Shown piece after piece: positions 1-7,458 of a stretch of DNA of 17,712 nucleotides (the first letter of the stretch is position 1; every line of letters begins with the position of its first letter). Location of the stretch: the NCBI GenBank assembly GCA_036260395.1, contig DASZZY010000197.1:1-17712 (forward strand), in the 5' to 3' direction. The DNA comes from DASZZY01 sp036260395 (GTDB taxonomy: Bacteria > Actinomycetota > UBA4738 > CALAEC01). Position numbers and translations under genes: made by a program. The notes under the pieces were generated by a model that was given only the letters and a program-made list of their open reading frames with translations, had not been told where the DNA came from and did not search any database.

Positions 1-249
1 GACCTTCCGGGCGTCGGCCACGCCGGACGAGACCGCCGAGAGCTGGACGAGCTCCGCGCCCACCGCCTGGGCCAGCAGGTGGGCCAGCGTGGTCTTCCCG
101 GTGCCGGCCGGCCCCCACAGGACGAGCGAGGGCAGGTGGCCGGACTCGACGAACGCCGTCAGCGGCTTGCCGGGGCCGACGAGATGCCGCTGGCCCTCGA
201 CCTCCTCGAACGACCGCGGCCGCATGCGCGCCGCCAGGGGCTCGGCCAT
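1..249 (-). CDS. rarA: RarA/MgsA-type AAA+ ATPase, N-terminal part (cut by window edge)
   Basis: Only the first 83 residues lie in the window; the gene continues past base 1. The start is ATG at 249. The N-terminus has the family hallmarks PLAARMRPRSFEEVEGQ, then HLVGPGKPL, then a Walker A GPAGTGKTT at residues 46-54 and the LSAVSSGVADAR stretch near residues 70-81, which is diagnostic for RarA rather than RuvB or DnaX. RarA (MgsA, related to eukaryotic Mgs1/WRNIP1) is a cytoplasmic ATPase that acts at stalled replication forks and binds SSB and single-stranded DNA ends. It diverges from the FAD oxidoreductase at 308. In many actinobacteria rarA follows aspS; here a two-gene operon on the other strand separates them. 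Family assignment is firm; nothing can be said of the C-terminal tetramerisation domain. Confidence 0.9.
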   Translation of the reverse strand, partial: MAEPLAARMRPRSFEEVEGQRHLVGPGKPLTAFVESGHLPSLVLWGPAGTGKTTLAHLLAQAVGAELVQLSAVSSGVADARKV

Positions 250-294
250 AGCGGTAGTCTCACAGGCCGCGGGGCCGCGTGTCGGGCGCCCTGC

Positions 295-300
295 TACGCT
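295..300 (+). promoter_or_regulatory. Putative -10 element (TACGCT) for a leaderless transcript
   Basis: TACGCT fits TANNNT and lies exactly 7 nt before the GTG at 308, so transcription would be expected to begin at or next to the start codon. There is no Shine-Dalgarno sequence before this GTG, which supports leaderless translation. No clear -35 box is visible. The hexamer is short, so chance occurrence is possible. Confidence 0.4.
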
Positions 301-307
301 CGCCCGC

Positions 308-1501
308 GTGCCGGTCGAGCACCTCGACGACCCGCCCGCCACCGCCGACTTGGTGATCGTGGGGAGCGGCATCCTGGGGGCGGCCACGGCCTTGCACGCG
401 GCGCGGGCGGGGCTCCGCGCCGTGGTGGTGGAGCGGCGGCCGGCGCTGGCCACGCTGACCACCGCCGCCGCGGCCGGCGGGTTCCGCCTCCAGCTCGACG
501 GCGACGAGGACCTCCGACTGATCCGCGAGTCGGTGGAGTTCCTGTACCGGTTCGAGGAGGAGACCGGGCAGCGCGAGCACGACCCGAACGTCACCCTGCG
601 CGGCTACCTGTGGGTGACCACCGAGGAGGCGGGCGCCGAGCGGCAGCAACGCCTGGTGGAGGAGCAGCGAGGCTGGGGCCTCGACGACGTCGAGCTCCTG
701 TCGGGCGACGAGGCCCGCTCGAGGTTCCCGTTTCTCTCCCCGGAGGTCGTCCAGGCCCGCTTCCGGCAGGGCGACGGATCCCTCGAGCCACGGGCCGCGG
801 CGCTCGGCATGCTGGTCGGATCCGGGGTGCCGGCGGTGACGGGCTGCGCGGTCACCGGCTTCCGGGTCCAGGGCGACCGCCTGGCCGCCGTGGAGACGCA
901 GCGCGGGGCCATCGCCACCCGGGCCGCGGTGATCGCCGCCGGCCCTTTCGCCTCCGCGCTGGCCGAGACGGTCGGCGTCCGCCTCCCGGTCGAGATGGTG
1001 CTCCGGCACAAGGTCGTGGTCCCGGACGCCCCGCAGGTCCCGCCCGACGCTCCGATGACGATCGACGAGGACACCGGCGCCCACTGGCGGCCGGCCCTCG
1101 GCGGCGCGTACCTGCTGTTCACCGATCCCGCCACCCCGCCCTCCGAGCCCGCCGACAGCGTGCCGATCGACCAGGGCTTCGCCTTCCGCCTCCTCGAGCC
1201 GGAGAGCCCCGTGGCGGTGGCCCGGGTGGCGCCGTTCTGGCGCCGGTTCTGGGAGGGGTCGGGGACGTGGATGCTCCAGGCCGGCCACTACGTGATGACG
1301 CCGGACCGCCGGCCGCTCCTCGGTGCGCTCGGCATCGAGGGGCTGTTCCTCAACACGGGCTACAGCGGCAAGGGCGTCATGGGCGGGATCGCCGGCAGCC
1401 GGCGGGTGGTGGACGTGATCACCGGCAAGACGCGGGCCGAGGAGGAGCCGTACCGGCCCGACCGGCCGCTCGCCGAGCGGCCGAAACTCGATCCGCTGTG
1501 A
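308..1501 (+). CDS. DAO-family FAD-dependent oxidoreductase (amino acid/sarcosine oxidase-like)
   Basis: A 397-residue flavoprotein of the D-amino-acid oxidase superfamily (GlpD / sarcosine oxidase beta / glycine oxidase type). The GTG at 308 is chosen because the Rossmann core begins about 15 residues later: LVIVGSGILGAATALHA gives the GxGxxG dinucleotide-binding site, with an acidic residue (VVVERR) ending the second strand. Near the C-terminus MTPDRRPLLGALGIEGLF and NTGYSGKGVMGG form the second FAD-contacting block typical of the family. No membrane segment or signal peptide is seen. These enzymes oxidise secondary or primary amines or D-amino acids to imines; the substrate cannot be read from sequence. 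The stop overlaps the next start (GTGA, 1498-1501), so the two are translationally coupled. With a DHDPS-fold partner, imine formation followed by a lyase or deaminase step is plausible (for example a hydroxyproline-type route), but this is inference. Confidence 0.85.
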   Translation: MPVEHLDDPPATADLVIVGSGILGAATALHAARAGLRAVVVERRPALATLTTAAAAGGFRLQLDGDEDLRLIRESVEFLYRFEEETGQREHDPNVTLRGYLWVTTEEAGAERQQRLVEEQRGWGLDDVELLSGDEARSRFPFLSPEVVQARFRQGDGSLEPRAAALGMLVGSGVPAVTGCAVTGFRVQGDRLAAVETQRGAIATRAAVIAAGPFASALAETVGVRLPVEMVLRHKVVVPDAPQVPPDAPMTIDEDTGAHWRPALGGAYLLFTDPATPPSEPADSVPIDQGFAFRLLEPESPVAVARVAPFWRRFWEGSGTWMLQAGHYVMTPDRRPLLGALGIEGLFLNTGYSGKGVMGGIAGSRRVVDVITGKTRAEEEPYRPDRPLAERPKLDPL

Positions 1502-2403
1502 GCGAGCGCCTCCGCGGGACGTGGTTCGTCGTCCCCACGCCGTTCGACGCCGACGGCGGGCTGGACCTCGAGGGCCAGCGCCGGGTCGTGGAGGCCGCGA
1601 TCTCGTGGGGCGTGGACGGCCTGACGCTCATGGGGGTGACCAGCGAGGCGCCCGCCCTCTCCGACGAGGAGCGGGACGCGGCGCTGGCCACGGCCGTGGA
1701 GGCAGCCGGCGGCCGCGTCCCCATGGTGGTGGGCTGCTCGGCAGCGTCGGTGGACATCGCCGTGGAGCGCTGCCGACGCGCCCGCGAGCTGGGGGCGACC
1801 GCCGCCATGGTCACGGCGCCCCCGCTGCTGGGCGACGCCGACGCCTTCCCGCGGTTCCTCGAGGAGGTCGCCGTCCGCGGGGGGCTGCCGATCGTCGTAC
1901 AGGACGAGCCGGTGGCGACCGGCGTGCGGCTCGCGGTCTCGGTGCTGGTCCGGGCGGTCGACGCCACCGGGGCTCGGACCGTCAAGCTCGAGGACCCGCC
2001 GACGCCGCGGAAGATCTCCCGGCTGCTGGCCGAGCGGCCGGACCTCGACGTCTTCGGCGGCCTGGGCGGCGTGTCGGCGCTGTGGGAGCTGCGCCGCGGG
2101 GCCTGCGGGACGATGACCGGCTTCGCGTTCCCCGAGGTGCTGGCCGAGGTGCGCCGGGCCACCGAGGCCGGCGAGCACCGCCGCGCCGCCGAGGTGTTCG
2201 ACGGTTACCTCCCGCTCATCGTGTTCGAGGCCCAGCCGGGGATCGGGCTGGCCATCCGGAAGGAGCTCCTCCGCCGCCGGGGTGCGCTGACGAACGCGGT
2301 CACCCGCGGCGCCGTGCGGACGGTCGACGAACGTACGGCCCGCGACCTCGACGACCTGCTGGAGCGGATGGATCTGGATCCGGTGCGCGGCCCGCAACTG
2401 TAA
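1498..2403 (+). CDS. Dihydrodipicolinate synthase-fold lyase/aldolase, non-canonical active site
   Basis: A 301-residue TIM-barrel protein of the DapA/NanA superfamily, starting at a GTG that overlaps the upstream stop. Family marks in order are VVPTPFDADGGLD at the N-terminus, LMGVTSEAPALSDEER (the GTTGE loop), the Schiff-base lysine K163 in VKLEDPPTP, and GGLGGVSALWELRRGACG. The spacing from K163 back to Q135 is 28 residues, the same as between the E. coli DapA lysine 161 and tyrosine 133, so Q135 takes the place of the catalytic tyrosine. The loop reads GVTSE where DapA has GTTGE, so the catalytic threonine is valine, and the usual PYY segment reads APPLLG. The proton-relay triad of true DapA is therefore absent and lysine biosynthesis is unlikely. 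Class I aldolase, dehydratase or deaminase chemistry on a keto acid is expected. The partner oxidoreductase suggests catabolism of an amine-containing acid; the substrate is unknown. Confidence 0.85.
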   Translation: MSERLRGTWFVVPTPFDADGGLDLEGQRRVVEAAISWGVDGLTLMGVTSEAPALSDEERDAALATAVEAAGGRVPMVVGCSAASVDIAVERCRRARELGATAAMVTAPPLLGDADAFPRFLEEVAVRGGLPIVVQDEPVATGVRLAVSVLVRAVDATGARTVKLEDPPTPRKISRLLAERPDLDVFGGLGGVSALWELRRGACGTMTGFAFPEVLAEVRRATEAGEHRRAAEVFDGYLPLIVFEAQPGIGLAIRKELLRRRGALTNAVTRGAVRTVDERTARDLDDLLERMDLDPVRGPQL

Positions 2404-2605
2404 GGGCGGACCGGGCGGATCCGCGTCCTCGATGGGCCTGCGCTCACGCAGGTGGGTGCCCTCCCGGCCGGTTCAGCGAACCCCGCAAGGGGGCTCGACA
2501 CCCCCGCCGGAGCCGGGCTCCCGGATCCAGAGGTGCTGACTCAACGAGTCCGCGATCCGAGCCTCGGTCCGCCTCCCTCGATGCTAGTCCGCCGCCTCGA
2601 CGCCT
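2404..2605. other. Convergent intergenic region with several inverted repeats
   Basis: These 202 bp lie between the 3' ends of the lyase gene (plus) and aspS (minus). I see no convincing ORF or tRNA. Visible stem-loops include CCTGCG-CTCA-CGCAGG (2437-2452), GGTTC-AGC-GAACC (2470-2482), GGGGG-CTCGACA-CCCCC (2489-2505) and GACTC-AAC-GAGTC. An outer near-complement of CTCCCGGC (2461-2468) and GCCGGAG (2506-2512) encloses two of them. None is followed by a T-run on either strand, so a classical intrinsic terminator is not shown. A role in transcript end formation for both genes is the simplest reading. Confidence 0.45.
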
Positions 2606-4360
2606 TCAACCGCGTTGCGGCGGGCGGCGGAGCTGGAGGCCGAGCTCGCGGAGCTGGGCCTCGGAGACCTCCGATGGCGCACCGGTCATGAGCTCGGCCC
2701 CGGACTGGGTCTTGGGGAACGCGATCACCTCGCGGATGTTGGTCTCGCCGGCCAGCACCATCGTCAGGCGGTCGAGGCCGAACGCGATGCCCCCGTGCGG
2801 GGGGACGCCGTACCGGAACGCGTCGAGCAGGAAGCCGAACTTCTCCTCCGCGTCCTCCCGGCTCACGCCGAGGACCTCGAAGACCCTCCGCTGGATGTCC
2901 GGGCGGTGGATCCGGATGCTGCCGCCACCCAGTTCCCACCCGTTGATCACCACGTCGTAGGCCCGGGCCCTGGCCGTGGCGGGGTCCAGGTCGTCGGACG
3001 CCGGTGACGTGAACGGGTGGTGGACCGAGACCCACCCCTCCTCCTCCTCGCTCCGCTCGAACAGCGGCGGCTCGGTGATCCACAGGAACTCCCACCGGTC
3101 CCGGGCCACCAGGTCCAGGCGTTCGGCCATCAGCCGGCGGAGGCCGTCGAGCGCGGTGTTGGCCCGCGGCTCGGCGTCGGCCACCAGCAGGACGAGGTCG
3201 CCGTCCTCGGCCGCGGTGGCCTCGCGGACCGCGTCGAGCTCGTCGGGCGACAGGTGCTTCTCCACCGGCGACCGGGCCCGGTTCGCCTCGTACGCGACCC
3301 ACACCAGCCCCGCCGCCCCCCGGCCCTGGGCCTCGGTCACCAGCCCGTCGAGGTCCTTCCGCGACCACGCGGCCGCCCCCGGCGCGGCGAACCCCTTCAC
3401 GACCCCGCCCTCCTCCAGGACCCGGCGGAACGCGCGGAACGCGGTCTCCCGGAAGGTCGTCGAGAGGTCCGCCAGCTCCATGCCGTACCGCAGGTCGGGC
3501 TTGTCGGAGCCGTACCGCCGCAGCGCCTCGGCGTACGGGAGCCGCGGGAACGGCGTCTTGACTTCGACGTCCAGGACCTCGCGCCACACCTCGGCGAACA
3601 TCGCCTCGATGAGCGCCATGACGTCCTCCTCCCCCACGAAGGACATCTCGACGTCGAGCTGGGTGAACTCCGGCTGGCGGTCGGCCCGGAGGTCCTCGTC
3701 GCGGAAGCACCGCACGATCTGGTAGTAGCGGTCGAAGCCGGCCACCATCAGGATCTGCTTGAACAGCTGCGGCGACTGCGGCAGCGCGTAGAACGCCCCC
3801 GGGTTGAGCCGCGAGGGCACCAGGAAGTCCCGGGCGCCCTCGGGCGTGCTCCGCGTGAGCATCGGCGTCTCCACCTCCACGAACCCCCGTTCGTCGAAGA
3901 ACCGCCGGATGGCCCGGAACGCCCGGTGGCGGAGCCGGAGGTTGGCGGTCATCTCCGGCCGTCGGAGGTCGAGGTAGCGGTAGCGCAGGCGCAGCGCCTC
4001 GTCGGCCTGGATCCGGTCCTCGACCGGGAAGGGAGTGGTCTCGGCCTCCGAGAGAACCTCGACGGACCGGGCGGCGACCTCGACCTCGCCCGTCGGGAGG
4101 TCGGGGTTCACGGTCCCCTCCGGGCGCCGCCGGACCTCGCCCAGCACCCGCACGACGCTCTCGGTCCGCACCCGCTCGGCCGCGGCGTGAGCCTCGGGCG
4201 CGTCCTGGGGGTGGAACACCACCTGGACGATCCCCTCCCGGTCGCGGAGGTCCCAGAACAGCACGCCGCCGTGGTCGCGCTGGTGGGCCACCCAGCCGCA
4301 CAGCGCCACCTCCAGGCCGGCGTCCTCGCCGCGCAGCGCCCCGCAGGCGTGCGTCCTCAT
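2606..4360 (-). CDS. aspS: Aspartyl-tRNA synthetase, probably non-discriminating (Asp/Asn)
   Basis: A class IIb synthetase of 584 residues, the usual bacterial AspRS length. The start is ATG at 4360, which overlaps the hisS stop as ATGA; a GTG 12 bases upstream is possible but the family N-terminus MRTHACGALR begins here. Order of parts: an OB-fold anticodon-binding domain, catalytic motif 2 around residue 216 (RCFRDEDLRADRQPEFTQLD), the bacterial GAD insertion, and motif 3 near 523-536 (GIAFGLDRLTMVL). The anticodon domain has His30 in QRDHGG and Gly in RRPEGTVNP. In studied bacterial AspRSs these mark enzymes that also charge tRNA-Asn, whereas E. coli-type discriminating enzymes have Leu and Lys there. 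If so, the cell should use GatCAB to make Asn-tRNA. That follows from family knowledge; neither asnS nor gatCAB is in the window. Last gene of the MBL-hisS-aspS unit. Confidence 0.97.
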   Translation of the reverse strand: MRTHACGALRGEDAGLEVALCGWVAHQRDHGGVLFWDLRDREGIVQVVFHPQDAPEAHAAAERVRTESVVRVLGEVRRRPEGTVNPDLPTGEVEVAARSVEVLSEAETTPFPVEDRIQADEALRLRYRYLDLRRPEMTANLRLRHRAFRAIRRFFDERGFVEVETPMLTRSTPEGARDFLVPSRLNPGAFYALPQSPQLFKQILMVAGFDRYYQIVRCFRDEDLRADRQPEFTQLDVEMSFVGEEDVMALIEAMFAEVWREVLDVEVKTPFPRLPYAEALRRYGSDKPDLRYGMELADLSTTFRETAFRAFRRVLEEGGVVKGFAAPGAAAWSRKDLDGLVTEAQGRGAAGLVWVAYEANRARSPVEKHLSPDELDAVREATAAEDGDLVLLVADAEPRANTALDGLRRLMAERLDLVARDRWEFLWITEPPLFERSEEEEGWVSVHHPFTSPASDDLDPATARARAYDVVINGWELGGGSIRIHRPDIQRRVFEVLGVSREDAEEKFGFLLDAFRYGVPPHGGIAFGLDRLTMVLAGETNIREVIAFPKTQSGAELMTGAPSEVSEAQLRELGLQLRRPPQRG

Positions 4361-5649
4361 CCCCTGACCCACGCCGGCACCTCGCTCAGCTTGACCCGCT
4401 CCTGCTGGCCGTCGGCCATCCGCCGCATCGTGGCCACGCCGTCCTGGAGCTCCTCCTCGCCGAGGATCGCGGCGTAGGAGGCGCCGGCGCGGTCCGCCAT
4501 CCGGAGCTGGGCCTTGAGCGGCCGCTCCTCCAGCGCCGCCTCCGCGGGGACCCCTTCGGCCCGGAGGGCCCGGACCAGCGAGCGTCCCTCCCGGCCGGCG
4601 TCCTCCCCGAGCGCCACCACGAACACCAGCGGCTCGTCGGGCCTCGGCGCGTCAAGGCCCTCCCGCTCCATGGCCAGCAGCGCCCGCTCCAAGCCGAGGC
4701 CGAACCCGATCCCGGGCGTCGGCTCCCCCCCGAGCGTCTCGGCCAGCCCGTCGTACCGCCCGCCGCCGCAGAGCGTCGACTGGGTCGAACCCAGGACCTC
4801 GCTGACGAACTCGAACGCCGTCCGCGTGTAGTAGTCGAGGCCCCGCACCAGCCGGTGGTCGATCGAGAACCCGATCCCGGCCTCGGCCAGCCCTCGCTGG
4901 ACCTCCTCGAAGTGCCGGCGGCAGGCGTCGTCGAGGTACTCGAGCAGGCGAGGGGCGTCCTCGGTGGCCGCCCGGCAGGACTCCTCCTTGCAGTCCAGCA
5001 CCCGCAGCGGGTTGGTCCGCATCCGCTCCCGGCACTCGCGGCCCAGCCGGTCCTCGCGCTGGCGCAGGAACTCCACGAGGGCCTCGCGGTACGCCGGGCG
5101 GCAGTTCTCGTCGCCGATGCTGTTGAGATGGAGCTCGAACCGGGCGAGGCCGAGGTGGGTCAGGTACCGGTGGCCGACCTCGATGACCTCCACGTCGGCC
5201 CGCGGGGAGGCCGTGCCGATCACCTCCACGCCGAACTGGGTGTGCTGGCGCATGCGGCCGGCCTGCGGGCGCTCGTGCCGGAACATCTGCGCGATGTAGT
5301 AGGCCTTGAACGGGGTGGGGAGCGCTTGCCGGTTGGCGAGGTAGGCCCGGACCACCGAGGAGGTGCCCTCGGGCCGCAGCGTGAGGCTCCGCCCGCCCTT
5401 GTCCTCGAACGTGTACATCTCCTTGGTCACGATGTCGGTGGTCTCGCCGACGGCCCGGACCCACAGCTCGGTGTGGTCGAAGACCGGGGTCTCGATCCGA
5501 CGGAAACCGTAACGGCGCGCCAGCGAGGCGGCCCGGGCCCCCAGGACCTCCATGGAGTCGGCGACGTCCGGGAGGAGGTCCTGCGTCCCCCGGGGCGGGG
5601 CGAACCCTCGCGGGCCGGCCGCACCCGCCTCGCTCGGCGCCTCGCTCAC
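4357..5649 (-). CDS. hisS: Histidyl-tRNA synthetase
   Basis: A 430-residue class II synthetase, the normal length for HisRS. The true start is GTG at 5649, whose GTGA overlaps the stop of the MBL hydrolase gene; the reading frame stays open much further upstream but that part is not HisRS. Key segments are PRGTQDLLPD at the N-terminus, TLRPEGTSSVVRAYLAN, motif 2 around residue 122 (FRHERPQAGRMRQHTQFG), the HisRS-specific histidine A motif LVRGLDYYTRTAFEF near 267, and motif 3 GIGFGLGLERALLAME near 312, followed by the C-terminal anticodon-binding domain ending SEVPAWVRG. All expected catalytic motifs are intact. It charges tRNA-His in the cytoplasm. The downstream ATGA overlap with aspS implies coupled translation; hisS-aspS adjacency is common in bacteria. 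Confidence 0.97.
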   Translation of the reverse strand: MSEAPSEAGAAGPRGFAPPRGTQDLLPDVADSMEVLGARAASLARRYGFRRIETPVFDHTELWVRAVGETTDIVTKEMYTFEDKGGRSLTLRPEGTSSVVRAYLANRQALPTPFKAYYIAQMFRHERPQAGRMRQHTQFGVEVIGTASPRADVEVIEVGHRYLTHLGLARFELHLNSIGDENCRPAYREALVEFLRQREDRLGRECRERMRTNPLRVLDCKEESCRAATEDAPRLLEYLDDACRRHFEEVQRGLAEAGIGFSIDHRLVRGLDYYTRTAFEFVSEVLGSTQSTLCGGGRYDGLAETLGGEPTPGIGFGLGLERALLAMEREGLDAPRPDEPLVFVVALGEDAGREGRSLVRALRAEGVPAEAALEERPLKAQLRMADRAGASYAAILGEEELQDGVATMRRMADGQQERVKLSEVPAWVRG

Positions 5650-6278
5650 TCGCGGGCCCCCGCCAGGGCCGCCAGCCACTCGTTGGCCACGCGCTCGTAG
5701 CCCACGGTGGTCTCCGGCCCGTGGCCCGGGTACACGAGGAGCCGGTCGGTCAGCTCCAGGAACCGGCGGAGGCTGGCCAGCATGTCGGCCTCGCTGGAGT
5801 TCGGGAAGTCGTAGCGGCCGATGCTCCCGCGGAAGACAAGGTCCCCGCTGAACGCGAAGCCGTCGGTGACGTAGCAGACGTGGCCCGGCGTGTGCCCCGG
5901 CGTGTGGAGGACCTCGATCCGGAATCCCGCGAACTCCAGCACGTCGCCGTCGCGGACGGTCCGGACCTCGTCGGGGCGGAGGTCGGCGTCGATCGGCATC
6001 CCCGCGCCCCAGGCGCGCTGGTCCGTGAGCGCCGGCTCGTCCGCCTGGTGGATGTAGAGCGGGACGCCGCGGGCCACGCCCGGGACTGCGGCGATGTGGT
6101 CGACGTGGCCGTGCGTGGCCAGGACGGCGGTCAGCCGCCGACTCGAGCCCTCGACCATGGCGTGGACCCGCTCGGGCTCGAACCCGGGGTCGACCACGAC
6201 GGCCTCGTCCGAGTCGTCCGCAGAAACCGCCCAGCAGTTCGTCCCGAACGGGTTGTCGGCGAACACGTCCAGGAACAT
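5646..6278 (-). CDS. MBL-fold metallohydrolase (glyoxalase II-like)
   Basis: A 210-residue metallo-beta-lactamase-fold hydrolase of the hydroxyacylglutathione-hydrolase-like group that precedes hisS in many actinobacteria. Metal ligands are all visible: THGHVDH (H56, H58, D60, H61), then HTPGHTPGH, the bridging Asp in FSGDLVFRGSIGR, and the last His in VYPGHGPET. There is no C-terminal glutathione-binding domain of classical GloB, so the thioester substrate is unknown; in actinobacteria another low-molecular-weight thiol could be involved (inference). I prefer ATG 6278 over ATG 6287 because homologues begin MF/ML-x-x-F and because a TACGAT box overlaps the upstream ATG and sits 7 nt from this one. 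No Shine-Dalgarno sequence precedes either ATG. The stop overlaps the hisS GTG. Confidence 0.9.
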   Translation of the reverse strand: MFLDVFADNPFGTNCWAVSADDSDEAVVVDPGFEPERVHAMVEGSSRRLTAVLATHGHVDHIAAVPGVARGVPLYIHQADEPALTDQRAWGAGMPIDADLRPDEVRTVRDGDVLEFAGFRIEVLHTPGHTPGHVCYVTDGFAFSGDLVFRGSIGRYDFPNSSEADMLASLRRFLELTDRLLVYPGHGPETTVGYERVANEWLAALAGARE

Positions 6279-6285
6279 CCGAGCC

Positions 6286-6295
6286 ATCGTATAAG
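6286..6295. promoter_or_regulatory. Overlapping divergent -10 elements between the MBL-hisS-aspS unit and the osmolyte importer
   Basis: On the minus strand TACGAT (6291-6286) matches TANNNT and is followed 7 nt later by ATG 6278, as in a leaderless promoter. On the plus strand TATAAG (6290-6295) matches five of six bases of TATAAT and lies 29 nt before the importer ATPase start at 6325. The two hexamers share bases 6290-6291, so polymerase bound for one direction would block the other. This is one of the few AT-rich spots in the region. No good -35 boxes are visible. Confidence 0.45.
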
Positions 6296-6324
6296 GAATG
6301 GTCGCCGGGCCCTCGGAGGAGACG

Positions 6325-7458
6325 ATGGCCGCCACGGGGCATACTGGCCTGGTGGCGGAGCCCATGATCTCCCTCCGCAACGTCTCCAAGCGCTTCCCGG
6401 GCGCCCGCGACCCGGCGGTCCGCGACCTCTCGCTCGACGTGGCGGAGGGCGAGACGGTCGTCCTCGTGGGGCCCTCGGGCTGCGGCAAGACGACGACCAT
6501 GAAGATGATCAACCGGCTCATCGAGCCGTCGTCCGGCTCGATCGAAGTCGGCGGCCGCGACGTCCTCCGCCAGGATCCCGTCCAGCTCCGCCGCGGGATC
6601 GGCTACGTCATCCAGAGCATCGGGCTCCTGCCCCACCGCACGGTGTTCGACAACATCGCCACCGTCCCGCGGCTGGAGAGGTGGCCGCGGGAGCGGATCG
6701 GGGCCCGGGTCCGCGAGCTGACCGAGATCTTCTCGTTGGACGAGGAGCTCCTCCCCCGCTATCCGGCCGAGCTGTCGGGCGGACAGCGCCAGCGGGTGGG
6801 CGTGGCGCGGGCCCTGGCGGTGGACCCGCCGGTGATGCTCATGGACGAGCCGTTCGCCGCCGTCGATCCCATCGTGAGGGTCCGCCTCCAGGACGAGTTC
6901 TTGGAGATCCAGCGGCGGCTGCGGAAGACGATCGTGTTCGTGACCCACGACATCGACGAGGCCATCAAGATGGCCGACCGCATCGCGATCCTGAACCTGG
7001 GGGCCGTGATCGAGCAGCTGGGGCCGCCCGAGGAGATCCTCCGAGAGCCGGCCACCGACTTCGTCCGGCGGTTCGTCGGCGAGGAGCGCGGGCTGAAGCG
7101 CCTGGCGCTCATCCACGTCTCGGACATCGAGATCGAGGACGGCCCGGTGGTGGCGCCGTCGGACGCGCCGGAGGACGCCCGGAAGGCCATGGCCCGGTTC
7201 GACACCGACTGGGTGAGCGTGGTCGACGACGGTGAGCTGCTCGGATGGGTCGACGAGGCGGCGCTCGAGGGGAAAGCATCGGTCGGCGACGCGGAGCCCC
7301 GGCGGTTCAGCGCCTACGTGACCGGGGACAGCTCGCTCCGGCAGGCCCTGGACTCGATCGTCACCTCGCGGACCAACGTGGCCGTGGTGCTCGGGGAGGG
7401 TCAGCGCTACGTCGGGATCCTCCGCCTCGAGCGCGTGTCCGGGGAGATCATCCAGTGA
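6325..7458 (+). CDS. Osmoprotectant (OpuC/ProV-type) ABC importer, ATP-binding subunit with CBS-like C-terminus
   Basis: A 377-residue ABC ATPase. ATG 6325 is chosen for its strong ribosome site (GGAGGA at 6315-6320, 4 nt spacing); the conserved part starts at ATG 6364 (MISLRNVSKRF), a possible alternative. Walker A is GPSGCGKTT from residue 49, the Q-loop VIQSIGLLPHRTVFDN, the signature LSGGQRQRVGVARAL from residue 150, Walker B VMLMDEP (D174-E175), and the H-loop VTHDIDEA. The IGLLPHRT-type Q-loop and THDIDEAIKMADRIA are typical of OpuA/OpuC ATPases. Residues from about 265 to the end form a region resembling a pair of CBS motifs (VAPSDAPEDARKAM... and VTGDSSLRQALDSI...), which in this family can sense ionic strength or nucleotides. 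It powers uptake of betaine-like compatible solutes. The stop overlaps the next start as GTGA. Confidence 0.93.
   Translation: MAATGHTGLVAEPMISLRNVSKRFPGARDPAVRDLSLDVAEGETVVLVGPSGCGKTTTMKMINRLIEPSSGSIEVGGRDVLRQDPVQLRRGIGYVIQSIGLLPHRTVFDNIATVPRLERWPRERIGARVRELTEIFSLDEELLPRYPAELSGGQRQRVGVARALAVDPPVMLMDEPFAAVDPIVRVRLQDEFLEIQRRLRKTIVFVTHDIDEAIKMADRIAILNLGAVIEQLGPPEEILREPATDFVRRFVGEERGLKRLALIHVSDIEIEDGPVVAPSDAPEDARKAMARFDTDWVSVVDDGELLGWVDEAALEGKASVGDAEPRRFSAYVTGDSSLRQALDSIVTSRTNVAVVLGEGQRYVGILRLERVSGEIIQ

Noticed and set aside
79..1497. Upstream extension of the DHDPS-fold frame across the FAD oxidoreductase
   Set aside because: The translation is Arg/Gly/Pro-rich without domains, and the oxidoreductase in the overlapping frame is clearly real. 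The lyase begins at the GTGA overlap at 1498.
1498..2403. Calling the DHDPS-fold gene dapA
   Set aside because: The catalytic Thr/Tyr/Tyr triad is absent and the gene is coupled to an oxidase rather than to lysine biosynthesis genes.
2440..2514. Possible tRNA suggested by a T-arm-like GGGGG-CTCGACA-CCCCC followed by GCCGGAG
   Set aside because: No complementary 5' acceptor strand is found about 70 nt upstream, there is no anticodon arm with a 7-nt loop, and the T-loop begins with C instead of T.
4357..7116. A 919-residue open frame on the minus strand covering hisS and the antisense of the importer ATPase
   Set aside because: Only the part from 5649 down is HisRS. The rest lies antisense to an ABC ATPase and across the MBL gene in another frame; it has the low-complexity Arg/Gly/Asp/Pro content typical of shadow frames in GC-rich DNA.
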